From Doryteuthis pealeii (Eukaryota > Mollusca > Cephalopoda > Myopsida > Loliginidae): 64,000 nt of DNA. Below the pieces are notes generated by a model that saw only the letters and a program-made list of their open reading frames with translations, was not told where the DNA came from and did no database searches. Positions within the stretch are counted from its first letter, which is position 1. Each line of letters opens with the position of its first letter. The translations under genes were made by a program, and so were the position numbers. The stretch covers positions 42,662,605 to 42,726,604 of the forward strand of contig CM042156.1 of the NCBI GenBank assembly GCA_023376005.1, in the 5' to 3' direction. Positions 1-12,742 of this stretch are shown piece after piece.

Positions 1-227
1 TTAATTATAACAATGAAATAAATCATTTTAAAAAGTGCACATCTTCAAATAAGAAAAAACAGCAAAAATGCTCTATTTTGACAGATACAGATTTTAATTT
101 ATAAAATTCTCTCCTTTTAAATACGGTAAAACAAATAATTTTTAAACCTGATGGTTTTTCTTTTATCCTACCTCTTTTAATACAGCAAATGCAGTATTGT
201 TTCATTCTTTTCTTCCAAGTTTTGTTG

Positions 228-450
228 GAGGTGCGTGGGCTAATGGTTAGAGTTGTAGGAAATGGACTCGTTGACCCGAGTGCAAATCCTAGACGAAGCT
301 ACAATTCACATAGCGCTAATACCCTTGTGAATCTAACTAAACCCCCTCCAGCTATGGGTAAATATTAAGGCAGAGTGGGCTCTTTAACCTTGGTTAGGCA
401 ACCAGTCTAGGACAAGGAAAACTCAATTCAAACCTGTTAAACTACGCTTG
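228..450 (+). repeat. tRNA-derived SINE, family C
   Basis: The head resembles a tRNA (A-box-like TAATGGTTAGAG, B-box-like GAGTGCAAATCC). It is followed by the family body: 'CTAATACCCTTG', 'CTCCAGCTATGGGTAAAT', 'GGCTCTTTAACCTTGGTTAG' and 'TTCAAACCTGTTAAACT'. Family C is my label for the commonest SINE in this window. Confidence 0.75.
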
Positions 451-757
451 AGGTGGTCACTACTAGAATAGGTTCAGTCCTAATTAGTGATCTGTTTCAC
501 TAATTTATCTAATTTAATTCATGGAGGGTTAAAGAAATGTGTGAAATTTTGGTCATATCTATAATAGTTTGTTAGAATAGTAATTTGTTTCTGTAATACA
601 TGTATAGTACAGGTTTTAACTTTTTTGTAAGATGTGTTACAAATACACTAAGATCAATTTTATGCACCTACTCTTACTTTCAGGGTACCTTATGTATGTA
701 TTTATGCAACCCCTTTGCCACAAGCAGAATTTGATACATAAATTTTTGAAGTCAAGT

Positions 758-955
758 ACAGCTGGTTTGAATTCTGTGTGTTTTCCTTCTCCTAGTCTAG
801 ATGCCTTACCAAAGCTAAAGAATTCAGTTGTTCTACTATTTACCAATAACTGGGGTTAAAAGAGATGGAGTTTTCAATGTCATTAGCACTAAGTGAATGT
901 AAACAACTTCATCCAGGATTTGAATGCATGTCACCGTGTCCATTTCCTAAGAGAT
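758..955 (-). repeat. Degenerate SINE, family C
   Basis: Read on the minus strand this region keeps the family C order: head around 'TCAAATCCTGGATGAAG', a decayed middle, then 'CTAGGAGAAGGAAAAC' and 'GAATTCAAACC'. It is strongly diverged and therefore old. Confidence 0.5.
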
Positions 956-1850
956 AACTGTGGATGTAATGAAAATAACATACCTCGAAACTCAAAGCGT
1001 GCGCAGACGAGTCTGGCTTGCAGGGTCATTGCAGGAAAGAAATATGGCTGCTTTAAGCACTATATTTAACGATGGGCGATCTCGAACCATCAAGAATGTG
1101 ATTGCACATATGTAAATTCTCTTGGGTGTGCATATAAGCATACGGCGACGGCTAGAGGCAAGTGTCAAGCAATTACGTACGACGACTACGACTGCCTCAT
1201 AACCTGAAGGAAGCAGTTTGTTAGAGGCCTCTGTATGTATAACTTAAAAAAAAGAAATGTTCACAGAACTCTGTGGTAGTTGAGCTCATTATCAATCGCT
1301 TAAGAAACAAACACATTGGTCACTGATTTTATTTCATGTGATGATAACCTAATATAGTATAATAGCTTACAGACTATTAACTAGTGAGTTTAGATTCTCT
1401 TTGGATGTCAACTTTGCACTGACAGTTTTAATCCAATAGCTCAGACTGTTAGCACCTCCCCAGGCAAATGACTTTTCATCTCCTGACCAAATTTGTGTGT
1501 GTCTGCTACAGTCCCAAGCCTGCCTCTGATTGGCTGAAACAGTCTTATTTAAATTAAACCAACCTACAATTTGTCATGAGAAGGTCTCAGGTTCAATTCT
1601 TGACAAGTCACAAGTTTAGCACCCAACTTGTACCAAACTCCGTTTGGTAAATGACAACTTTACTCCTGATGTATGAATAATGACAGATGTTTCTAATTCT
1701 TGTTTTTTTACCTAGAGGGTTTTTTGAGGCTACTTTTGACACTTTTACTCTCCTCAGTCACAAAACCAAAATATATTAGTAAGCAACAAAAGCTCATCTA
1801 ACTGGTAGGAACATTGAAATACAACTGACAGTGGGTTAAGCATGGGTCAG

Positions 1851-3037
<1,187 letters not shown>

Positions 3038-3370
3038 TTTTTTTTTGTCTTTTATTCAGTTGTTTTTCCTTTGAGGCTTTTTGATTTGAGAAAATTATTT
3101 TAATTTCAATGAAGTGTTCTAAAGACTGAGCAAGTAATTTTGCATCCACCACTTCATCCTATTACATTTTATTTAAGTAAAAAAAATATTTAGTTCTTGT
3201 AAAACTTTAAATAGCTGTATGGTTTGAATTTTACTAATAATTTTATAAAAATCTTTTACGTCTATAAAAAAAAACAGTGCTACCATAAATCTTAACTTTT
3301 GCAATAAGTTGTATTAACTGGTGTTATATTTACCAGTGTTTTAACTTCTGGTAATTGCAAATAAGGTATA

Positions 3371-3808
3371 CAATAGTACCTTGACTTAGAGTCCACCAAC
3401 TTATGAGTTTTTCAAGTTACAAGTCACTTGGTTGATTTTTTTCTCTTTGTGTTGAGAGCTAAAATTCAAGGTATGAGCGAGCTTCAGATACGCCTATGTT
3501 AATAAGTTCACTAAAAATAATTTAAGTTTCCATAGTTATTATACCAAAGAAAAATACTTAAAAAAACAAAAAAAAACATTAAAATATATTACAGCACATA
3601 ATTCATTACATTTTATTTTATGTTTTTATACTATACAGTGCTATTTTTTTATTAAAAAGAATGTAACAAAAAATTGGTGTTTTTGTAGGGTACGGCTGGA
3701 ACAGATTAATGGCATTTTAGTTTATTTCAATGGGGAAAATTGATTTGATATACTAGGAACTTGTTACAAGCAGAACAAATTAATCCAGTAAGTAAAGATA
3801 TCACTGTA
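3371..3808 (-). repeat. Interspersed element, family H
   Basis: The ends are related inverted repeats: 'GTACCTTGACTTA' at the left, and at the right a sequence that reads 'TACAGTGATATCTTTACTTA' on the minus strand. Its minus strand matches the + strand of 43533-44102, including 'CATTGAAATAAACT' and 'CCATTAA'. This suggests a MITE-like DNA element; no coding capacity is visible. Confidence 0.55.
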
Positions 3809-4616
3809 TCTATAAGAAACTGGTACTACCATAAACCTTAACTTTTACAATAATTTGTATAACCTGGTGGTACATCTACCAATGTTTTGTTAACTTCTGG
3901 TAATTGTGAATGAGGTATATTTTTCATGTTTTGTATGAATATCTAATTATAGGAACCGAGTGAAATTTTGTTTCATTTGTCCATACTGATACAGACTTGA
4001 CCAAACAAAATAACCATATTGTTTTGTTGAAATAATGAATATGGCAATGTGTTTTTCTGAGATAAATATAGGATTATGAAGCAGGCCCTCAGGCTTGTTT
4101 TCATTTCTTGTCAGTTTTGTTTCCTAAGGCATTTTAAGCTTCTTCTTACATAGTAATGGCTTCTTTGAAAAAAAAAAAAAAGATTCTAGTTTATCAAGGA
4201 CATGAACTTCCTTTTTTTTTTCTTTTTTTTCTTGTTTATTTCTCTGTTCTCCTTTGCTCATGTGACATTAGGGTGTATAGATGATTGCTATGTCATTTTT
4301 CTTTTTTATTTATAATGAACTGTTGATATGTAAGTGATAATTAGTTGACTAGCCTTACAATTTCCTTTTGGCAAAACTGTTTTTTTTTTTTTTTTTTTTT
4401 TTTTTGTCTTTTATTCAGTTGTTTTTTCCTTTGAGGCCTTTTGATTTGAGAAAATTATTTCAATCTTGATGAAGTGTTCTAAAGACTGAGCCAGTAACCC
4501 CCCCCCCCACTTCATCTTATTACATTTTATTTAACTAAAAAAAATCATAAAACTGAAAAATCTGTCTATTCTATTATTTACTCAGATTTCTATTAAATAT
4601 CTTTTTTAATTTTTAA

Positions 4617-4783
4617 TTGTGGGGTTGGAGCCATGCGTAGTGCCTAATGTGTTGGATTATGAAATCATAGTGAGTTCAAACTCCAATTGAACTGTTATGT
4701 TCACTATAAGTTAAATAGTAGCACTACTGTTTTTCTACAAGGATGCTTTAGTATTAAACCCATGAAGTTGAAATGCCATTCAA

Positions 4784-4785
<2 letters not shown>
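4617..4785 (+). repeat. tRNA-derived SINE, family D
   Basis: It contains 'GAGCCATGCGTAGTGCCTAA', a B-box-like 'GTGAGTTCAAACTCC', then 'TTAAATAGTAGCACTACTG', 'CTACAAGGATG' and the 'TATTAAACCCATGAAG' tail, ending in poly(A). It matches 45757-45968. Confidence 0.65.
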
Positions 4786-4817
<32 letters not shown>

Positions 4818-5165
4818 AAATACAAATTTGGAATATTAAAAGGAAACATTTTGTTTTGTGTTCATTTTTAGTTTTTTTTCTTCTTTGAACTCTCAATTTC
4901 ATTTGTTTTGTTCCGTTTCATTTCTTTTCTTTGCAATTCATTTACCTAAATTCTATGATTCTCTTACCAAAAATTATAACATTTATGAATTTATTTACTG
5001 CATTTCATTTTCATTTTGTAAAGTTATTTAACTTAGAAGCATTCAAAGAAACTGCCAAAAGATCCTAACAAATGAGAATGGAATGAAAAAGAAATAGAGA
5101 TACTATACTGCAAACAAAAAACAAGTAGTATAGTTAGATATAAATTGGCAATCATTCTTCTTTTT

Positions 5166-5196
<31 letters not shown>

Positions 5197-5501
5197 TCTT
5201 TTTTTCTTTTTTTTTCTTTTTTTCAATATCTTTTGAATTCAGTAAAAATCATTAACACAGGAAATTATACATAGTTGGATATGACCCATATACATATCAA
5301 TATACCATATTTCTTTTTGATTATTTTTTAAATGAACTTTTTCTTTGAATGGTATAAAATGATTTTTTATTTTTGTTTTACTCTTGAAAATGTTTCTACA
5401 TTCTTTATTCTCTTTTGAATATTCAAGTAAGTTTATAAGATCAGCTGACTGAATGATTATCCATGTATTGTTCTTTATTTTATTTATCTATAAGTAATAT
5501 T

Positions 5502-5610
5502 CCCTTAGTTATAGGTTAAATAGTACCACTACTATTCTTCTACAAGGATGTCTTTGTCATTAAATAACCCACAAAGGTTCATATGCCATTAAAACAAAGA
5601 AACCAAACCT
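5502..5610 (+). repeat. 3' part of a family D SINE
   Basis: Only the body and tail are present: 'TAGTTATAGGTTAAATAGTA', 'CTTCTACAAGGATG', 'TTAAATAACCCACAAAGG' and 'ATATGCCATTAAAA'. The tRNA-like head is missing, as expected for 5' truncation of a retroposon. Confidence 0.6.
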
Positions 5611-6130
5611 TAATTAACCCTTGATAAACAATTAGGACTTCCAATAAAATATCAACTTGTTTTTCCTAAGATATTTTTTATATTCATCTCTACATACAAT
5701 TTTAGTATATATGCTATTTTCACAATGGTTCTCTATTATTTGTTAGATATTTTAAGAAAACCGATTCATTCCCCTTCTTTAACAGAAGAAAATACAGGAG
5801 TATTAGTTAAGTATATATCATTTACTGTCTCTTAATTCTATACACTAAATAATTGGCTTTTGATATGAGCTTCAAGTCTTGTAGTAAGAATATCTACATT
5901 GTTATACTATTATAATCCTAAAGACCATTTTTTTAAAAAGAAGTATACATGTGTAAGTTGAGATGGCAATGGATATATCCATTTTCTTTTCTTTTTTACC
6001 CAGACAAGAACAGATATTTTAAGGTTGGTATATGATGAGAACACGATTTTCTAATTCTGAAATAGAACAAAATAACATCTTACAGGAAAGCTTCCTTGTT
6101 CAAAAATATTGTTACTATAAGCTAATAATA

Positions 6131-6643
6131 GAAGTGTGTGATGAAATGGTTATCATCATTGGAAATGGACTTGGTGAACCGAATTCAAATCCTGGACGAG
6201 ACTGTTTGCATTTCACATAGCACTTAATACCCTTGGGAAGGATATGCATCCAACTATTCTCCCTCCAGCTATGGGCAAATAGGACAGACTGGGTTTCCTT
6301 AACCATGATTAGGCAACCAGTTTAGAAGAAAGACTCTGAATTCAAACCTGTTAAATTTTGGATTATTCGACTATTGTCTTCATTTTTATTATTAACTTCA
6401 CAACATTTTGGTCGATGTGCCTTCCGGCCTTCTTTAGGTATTTCTTGTCGGACTTGGGAACCTGAAGAAGGCCGGAGGGAACATCGGCCGAAATGTTGTG
6501 CAGATAACCATAAAGATGAAAACAATAGTCCAAATAAAACAAATTATAAAGTCTCATCTAAAAAAAAATAAGAAACTCTTAAACTTTGATTAAAAAATTG
6601 ACATTGTCACATCCTACTCATACAGAGGGGGTGGTAAATATTT
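6131..6643 (+). repeat. Family C SINE interrupted by a foldback insertion
   Basis: The SINE runs 6131-6357 (head to 'AATTCAAACCTGTTAAA') and resumes about 6575-6643 ('ATTGACATTGTCACATCC' and 'GGTGGTAAATATTT'). A foldback element sits between the two parts, so the SINE is older than the foldback insertion. Confidence 0.65.
6358..6574. repeat. Foldback element with a hammerhead-like motif
   Basis: Two inverted copies of one motif (around 6400-6442 and 6459-6500) form a long hairpin, with outer arms 'ACTATTGTCTTCAT' and 'ATGAAAACAATAGT'. The right copy holds CTGAAGA (6462-6468), a potential stem GGCCG/CGGCC (6470-6474 with 6485-6489) and GAAA (6490-6493), the order seen in hammerhead ribozyme cores. 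An extra A at 6469 departs from the consensus. Related foldbacks lie at 18537-18655 and 38339-38445, and a partial one at 40022-40150. Confidence 0.5.
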
Positions 6644-6928
6644 ATTCATTAATTTTTGACTATCTAGTGTACATTTTTATTGTTGGAATCCATTTATTCT
6701 TGGATCTTTGTCATGAAGGCTTTTAAAATATATGTATACTTAATGCTATAAATCATTCAGTAAATGATGCTGGTTTTATTAATGTTTTTGCAAGTCAAGT
6801 CACTTTAGTGTTTTCTGCATTCGTATTTTCCTAATGGAAACGTGTCTTGTATATGTAAAATGTAATTGTAAAGGTACTGTCTTAGGCATTCATAACATCC
6901 TTCTTATAAGGCTGGGGTAGGAAGTAGG

Positions 6929-7217
6929 AAGCGCGTGGTGTAACGGTTAAAGTCATGGGAAATGGACTAGTAGCACTGAGCTCAAATCCTGGACATGGTA
7001 ATTGCATTTCACTTAGCGCTAATACCCTTGGGAAAGTTATGAATCCTACTCTCCCTCCAGCTATGGGTAAATAGTAGGGCAGGCTGGGCTCTTCAACCTT
7101 GGTTAGGCAACCGGTCTAGGAGAAGGAAAACTCTGAATTCAAACCTGTTGAACTCCGCTTAAGAAATTGACCTTGTGTCACATCCTGCTCGTGCGGAGGG
7201 GTTGGTAAATATTTTTA
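6929..7217 (+). repeat. SINE, family C, nearly full length
   Basis: One of the most complete copies: tRNA-like head (GCGTGGTGTAACGGTTAAAG, then GAGCTCAAATCC), full body and the 3' end 'CACATCCTGCTCGTGCGGAG' with 'TTGGTAAATATTT'. Confidence 0.8.
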
Positions 7218-7248
7218 TAAGGCTGGGGTAGTCTGATATAGTATACTA

Positions 7249-7760
7249 CAGGGTGGTTTGAATGTCTTGTTACACCCTACCAAAATATAACTCCTAATTA
7301 ATCAACTATAATTATGAAATACGCAACTGGAAATAAAATAGAAAATTATATTATAATAATGATTATCTATTAATAATGGAGATTCGCTTCCGGGTTTTTG
7401 TCTAACAAAAATTATGTCACTGCTTCCATCACATTACCCAAAATCGTCATAACATAAAATAAATACACTCAATATTTGAACATGCAGCATTAGACAGTCC
7501 TCATTGTTTTTTAAAACAAGTTTTAATAATACATGACTGGTATTATATATCTATATATAGTTTGTTTTATTTTAATACATATTTAAGTTTACATTTCAAA
7601 TTGTTTTATTTTTTAATCCTTTAATGAATTTGATGATTTTACTTCTATTTTTACATCACCCAGAGGATGTTTTTTTTATTTTGTATTAGTAATTAATAAT
7701 ATATTTAAAGATATCATATCATTAAAACAAAATGAAGAGATGACAAGACTTTCGGACCAC
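7249..7760. mobile_element. Non-autonomous mariner-like element carrying a Helitron
   Basis: It starts with ACAGGGTGG..GAATGTCTTG and ends with the inverted form (CAAGACTTTCGGACCAC), the pair of termini seen at several loci here. A Helitron (7366-7689) is inserted between them. The remainder is AT-rich with no coding sequence. Confidence 0.55.
7366..7689 (+). mobile_element. Non-autonomous Helitron
   Basis: It starts with TC directly after A ('TCTATTAATAATGGAG'). Its 3' end has the imperfect hairpin ACATCACCCAGAGGATGT followed by TTAG (consensus CTAG) and a host T. The 5' part matches the minus strand of 49718-50108. There is no target-site duplication, as expected for Helitrons, and no Rep/helicase reading frame. 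Confidence 0.65.
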
Positions 7761-8660
7761 TTAGTACTTTATACAGATATTACATGGTTATCATATCTTA
7801 TTTAAATGAATTATTTTTTCCTCTTTAATTTTGATTATTAGTTTAATAAAGCAGTTCTGTTCAATTTCAACATAATCCAATTGTTTGTTTTTAAATAGTA
7901 AGAATGTCTTATTCTTCTTCAGCTATAAATCACACATCAAATTTCATAAACTTATTAATTAGATACAAAAATACTAATGATTCTTATAATTGATCTTCTA
8001 TATCTCTGCTGTTTTTTTTTTTTGTTTTTTTTATCAATAGAGATTGAAAAAGAGTTAATTCATCTCTAAAAAAAAAAAAAAAAATAAATAACCTGGGAAA
8101 TTTTTGAAATAAATAAAAAAAAAGTTAATTTTCATTGGAACACATTGCAAATCAGAATACATTTGGGAGGATAATTACAATAGGATATATGGCAAAATGT
8201 ACAGAAATATATTAGGAAAATATCTTAGAAAAACTCTCGGCTGTAAGGACTAAAAACATTAGACAATAAAATCTGATTCCTGTCTTTCTGCTTTAGCATG
8301 TCATGCTTAGTAATCGAAGTTTATATTCCATTCTCATTATCTACAGACCATTGCTCAATGTAGCTTTTATTAAGGCAAATGATAAGTTATAGCCAAGAGA
8401 TAATTCAAAGTATTTGGCTTCTTGTAAGTTTAAATTGGTCAAACTACATTTCTTCCTTTTAAGGGGAAAATAGATTTTCAGTAATGTTGAATATTGTTTT
8501 TTCACACTTGTTCAAATTTTCTTCTGCTAGCGATTGAGAATCTATTGGAATGGTTACTGTCTACCTGTTCCTTTGGCTGTTTTTTTTTTTTTTTTTTTTA
8601 GAATCCTGAGTTTGTTTTTCTTGATTGTTAGTCATAAAATGAAACTTAAATCTGACTTTT

Positions 8661-8799
8661 AGAAGGCGCTTGTGGTGTAATAGTTATCATCGTGGAAAAT
8701 AGACACTGACTCAAGATCAAATCCCGGACAAGACTGTATTTCACATAGCGTTAATACCCTTGGGAAAGGTATTCATTCAACTATTCTTTCTCCAGCTTA

Positions 8800-8800
<1 letters not shown>
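8661..8800 (+). repeat. 5' half of a family C SINE ending in a GT/AT microsatellite
   Basis: The tRNA-like head 'GTGGTGTAATAGTTATCA' and B-box-like 'AGATCAAATCCC' are followed by part of the body. The copy stops at 'CTCCAGCTTATG', where (GT)n(AT)n begins (about 8801-8837). Confidence 0.7.
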
Positions 8801-8837
<37 letters not shown>

Positions 8838-8840
8838 AAT

Positions 8841-9095
8841 AGGGGTTTGTATTGTAATGGTTATCGTTGTAGGAAATTTACACGGTGAACAAGTTCAATT
8901 CCCAGATAAGGCTATTTGCATTTCACATACCGTTAATACCCTTGGGAAAGGTATACATCCAACTATTCTCCCTTTAGTTACAACAGGTAAATAGTAGGGA
9001 AGACTGGGCTCTTTAACCTTGGTACTGCAACTGGTCTAGAAGGAAAACTCTGAATTCATTCAAACCTGTTAAACTCTGCTTAACAACTGACAAGA
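8841..9095 (+). repeat. SINE, family C
   Basis: Head 'TTGTAATGGTTATCGTTGTA' and 'AAGTTCAATTCC', then the body with 'TAATACCCTTGGGAAAGGTA' and 'CAAACCTGTTAAACTCTGCT'. It lies immediately after the microsatellite that ends the previous copy. Confidence 0.75.
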
Positions 9096-10140
9096 AGGTA
9101 AATTATCATTCATGTCGCTGATATAAATTTTACAGATCTTTTACTCCATTTTTGATTGTATTTATTATCTCATCTAATTCAGTTATCCAATTTCAATAAC
9201 TCTTTCTCACTTTATTTGTTGCTAAGCATTGATTTTAAACTCTGTGTAAGTGTATCATAAACTGTAATGTTTGAATAGTTCTTTACATATAATTGTACTT
9301 GATATTTAATACACAAGTTTCATATTCTCTGAAGATCATTTACCTTCCTTATACTCATGTTAAATTTAGTAATTTTTTTTCTCTGTAAAATTAATGTACT
9401 GCCATATCGGATTTTTTTTTTTTTTACATTCATTTTCACTTGTAGAAATCTGACTGGATTGAATAACAACTCTGAGCATGAATATAGCTTTCCATCTCTT
9501 ATGTTTCATGTGAGATAGTTTTAATTTTCTTTTGTGTTAATAAGAGAATTATAGAAACTGAATTAATCCATGACATAGTTGATTCTTGCAGTTCCATATA
9601 ACACACGAGGAGTCCATGGACTATACTACAACTGACAGTTAAATAGTGTTAGAAAGTACTCCTCTGCTGTAAATGGCTGTAACTTTAAGAAAATCTAAGA
9701 TTTAAAGGCAACTTTATTTTAGAATATTTATATATATTCATATCAACTTTTTTCTTCCTTTTCTTTCTTCCTTTCTTATAAAAACGGGATGTTCCATTAT
9801 TTAACTAAGGTGACGGCACTCATAAGCAATGATAATTCGGCAGATAAACAACACCAGATAATCAGGATTTACATTTTATCTTGGATAATTTAGACTGTTT
9901 CATTGTTAACCAGAGGATGTTGCAAGATGATCACGGTCGGAAGATTTAGGAACAAGAGTATCCATATATAGATGTCATTTATTCAATTTATACCAGCGAG
10001 CGCCACACTTTTGAATTTTCTTTCCCTAGTCATGATTTCAACTTTTCAACATTCTGTTCTTTGCATGTCTAAAATCAAAATTAAAAATCTTTATGGCATT
10101 TTGTTTCGAGATAACACTGTAGGGAGTTAGATAGCAGTGT

Positions 10141-10260
10141 CCATCTTATTTCAAAGTAACATGACCGGTATCAGCCTCGTTTGATCACTGAAGTTAAGCA
10201 GCATCAATAGGATCAGTAATTTGATGGACAATTATTTAGGAAACTCTGGTGTTAAGGCCT
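10141..10260 (+). repeat. 5S rRNA-derived sequence
   Basis: The central part follows eukaryotic 5S rRNA over its internal promoter region: 'GATCACTGAAGTTAAGCAGC' (5S has GATCACCGAAGTTAAGCA), then 'GATCAGTAATTTGATGGAC' (5S GGTTAGTACTTGGATGGG). Length is close to the 5S size of about 120 nt. Many substitutions make a functional 5S gene unlikely; it is a pseudogene or the head of a SINE3-type element. Confidence 0.65.
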
Positions 10261-10642
10261 TGTGCCAGACTAAGTAAAACTTAGCTATCTGATCCATAAC
10301 TTGGCTGACTTCCCAAGAACACCAGTCACTGAAGTGACTTATTGTGTAATCTCAGACAAAACAAAGTGTAGTAACTATATGTAAAAACAATTTTGTTAAT
10401 TTCAGATCTTGTAAATTTATAAAACGGCAATAGATTAATAAAAAGGCGGGATTTCTCTTTAAAAAAAAAATGATTTAAATTTTTTTTAGATGCATAGAAA
10501 CAAGTGATTTTTTAATTTAAAACATCAAGCTTTTTTCTTTTGTTTGTTTTTGATTTAATTTAACGCTGATAATATTAAATACATCTATTCAAATATATTT
10601 TAATTTTAGTTAGGAAAATTCCAGGGAGTTAATTGCTTTAAT

Positions 10643-10900
10643 GGATTTAATTAGCTCAATCGTTAGAGCATTCACCTAGGAATTGCAAGGTTTCGGGTTT
10701 GATACGGGTCCTTTTCAACTCAGTACATGAGTAGCACAGCTTTGGTAATCTGATCTGTACGGTAAAGCATTTGGGAGCTGGCAGTAGGTGTGGCGCACAA
10801 CACCGCAGCAAAAACCTCCCTGGTCTAGCGCTAGTGAAAAGTGGATAAACTCCCTTGCTGATGGCTGATACCGACAATAGGTCACGCAAACTTTACCTTT
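10643..10900 (+). repeat. Lys-tRNA-type SINE, family B (older subtype)
   Basis: Head 'TTAGCTCAATCGTTAGAGCA' (A box) and 'GGTTTCGGGTTTGATACGG' (B box), body 'CAACTCAGTACATGAGTAGC', 'AATCTGATCTGTACGGTAAA' and 'TGGTCTAGCGCTAGTGAAAA', tail 'GGCTGATACCGACAATAGG' and 'ACTTTACC'. Family B is my label. Confidence 0.8.
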
Positions 10901-10949
10901 ATTTTATGGATGTAGATGCTCTTTTCCCACCAGCACAGGCACAAAGCCC

Positions 10950-11222
10950 CTACTCCTCTCCCTCCCCTCTCTCCTCTCTTTCCCCCTCTTTCCTCTCTTC
11001 CCCTCCTCTCTTCTCTTCTTCCCTCTTTCCTCTCTTCTCTCTTTCTCTCTCTCCCCTCTTCCTCTCTTCCCTCTTTCCCTCTCTTTCCTTTCCTCCTCTC
11101 TTCCCCTCTCTCTCTTCCCTCTCCTCTCTTCCTTCTTCCTCTTCTTCCCTCTTCCTTTCTTCCTCTTCTTTCCTCTCTCTTCTCCCTCTCTCCCCCCTTC
11201 TTTCTCTCTTCCCCCTCCCCCC
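10950..11222. repeat. CT-rich polypyrimidine tract, about 270 bp
   Basis: Nearly uninterrupted C/T on the + strand (CTCTCC, TTCCCT and similar blocks), directly after a family B SINE. The opposite strand is pure purine. Long reading frames on both strands here are composition artefacts. Such tracts can form triplex DNA. Confidence 0.9.
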
Positions 11223-11335
11223 TCGGCTCTTGGCAAGTCCTCTACCCGCCATCAGTGTCCGTACAGAGTTGATGAATGTAAGTTTTTGCTGGTCGGGCAA
11301 TACTGGTGTGTCCATGTGTGGGAGTCCACAGTTTG
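11222..11335 (-). mobile_element. LINE 3' fragment (C-terminal coding tail)
   Basis: The minus strand can be read as a LINE C-terminal tail of the kind 'AKTYxxQLCxDTGC..EDLPxAM', with frame changes. The same tail is found at 36362-36620 (minus) and near 58290-58435 (plus). Only a small truncated piece remains. Confidence 0.5.
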
Positions 11336-12137
11336 GCCCAGAGTGTTTCGCATATTTAAAAAAATGTATTTTTATATCACATGGGTATCGTGGAAGTTCA
11401 GTATTAAGTTAGTCAGTCGAGGAAATACTTAGAATGCGACCTCACGTTTCTCAGCCACAGTCTTTTGGTAATCAGTAAGTGACTTCTACTACAATATGTT
11501 CATGAACGTTTTAAAATGTTTTTAAAATCTATGTTTACTTTTTCTCTTTACATGCCTCGAGCAGATTTCCTTTTTACTAGAATATGTGTGTGTGGGTGGG
11601 TTGGGGGTTGAATGACCAAAATGAAATCTACATTCGTGCAATCCAGTTTAAAATGTTAATAATTTCAATTACGTTCATGCGCGGGGATGGGCGGTAATGG
11701 TTATCTTGTAAATCTGTATTATAATAATCTCGAATCTCTTCAGTACTATAAAAACCGAAGCCCCCGGGCATGACGCAGATAATTCTTCATACCATAACGA
11801 TAGTCTAATGAAAGAAAAACATAGCATACCTTAGGCGGTATTTGAGGTTAACTCCTTAGATCTCAGTTTTATTCGAGGGTTGCGCACGCGTAAATATGTC
11901 ACTTAGTGCCTCAAGTCACATGTAATTAATTTTTTTTACAAAAAATAGATTTTATGTTATCCTTTTAGGATCGAAAAAAATTATATTGCAAAGGCCTCAC
12001 CAAAAGGTGATGTTTTGGTAGTGAGAAAAGCAAACAGCGTCTTGGTTCCGCTGAAGTATTTGGACATTGCAAAAATTGAAATTGCGAAAAACTGGACTCG
12101 TTTGACTGATTAACCAAGAGTTTCTCAACCTTTCTTT

Positions 12138-12175
12138 ATATATATATATATATATATATTATATAATATATATAT
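12138..12175. repeat. (AT)n microsatellite
   Basis: An AT dinucleotide tract with TTATAT interruptions; it abuts the perfect palindrome on its right. Confidence 0.9.
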
Positions 12176-12316
12176 AAGATAATCTACTGAGTCAGACGAA
12201 CCTACTATTAGTTTCGCAATAAAGCTCTTCAGGGCTAAAATCTGAGTCAGATTTTAGCCCTGAAGAGCTTTATTGCGAAACTAATAGTAGGTTCGTCTGA
12301 CTCAGTAGATTATCTT
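12176..12316. repeat. Perfect palindrome, 70-bp arms, 1-bp centre
   Basis: Positions 12176-12245 are the exact reverse complement of 12247-12316, with a single G at 12246 in between. I checked this base by base. No coding content. The lack of any mismatch suggests recent formation or gene conversion between arms. Confidence 0.9.
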
Positions 12317-12742
12317 TATTACTTGGCTCTATTTAGGTATCGAGCACTTTTTACAAATTAGCTTCTCCTAGCGGTTATATGAATATATATATATATCTTA
12401 TATACATATATATACATATAAATTGTTTTTTCTTTTGGCCAAATACTATACCAATAGATTATTTTTTGTTGGTACGAATATCTTGGTCTTTTCTTTTTTT
12501 CAAAAATTTTTTTCTTCCTGGTTGATGTTTGGTAGTATATTTTTACAATCAAACTCTCTGCTGGGTTTTTTCTCTCCGCAAGGATCTACCAACACGCTTG
12601 GTATATTATATATATAAGCACACTTGAAGAGTAATTAAAACTCTGGGGTGCACTTTGAATTTCAATAAAATAAAATTAGCCATAAAATTGCAAAATTGGC
12701 AAATAATAGATAAGTACTTGAAATAAGCATTTATTTCTAATA

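Noticed and set aside
10855..11412. Ser/Pro/Leu-rich ORF on + and Arg/Glu-rich ORFs on -
   Set aside because: Both arise from a CT-rich tract that has no stop codons because of its composition; the ends run into a SINE and a LINE stub.
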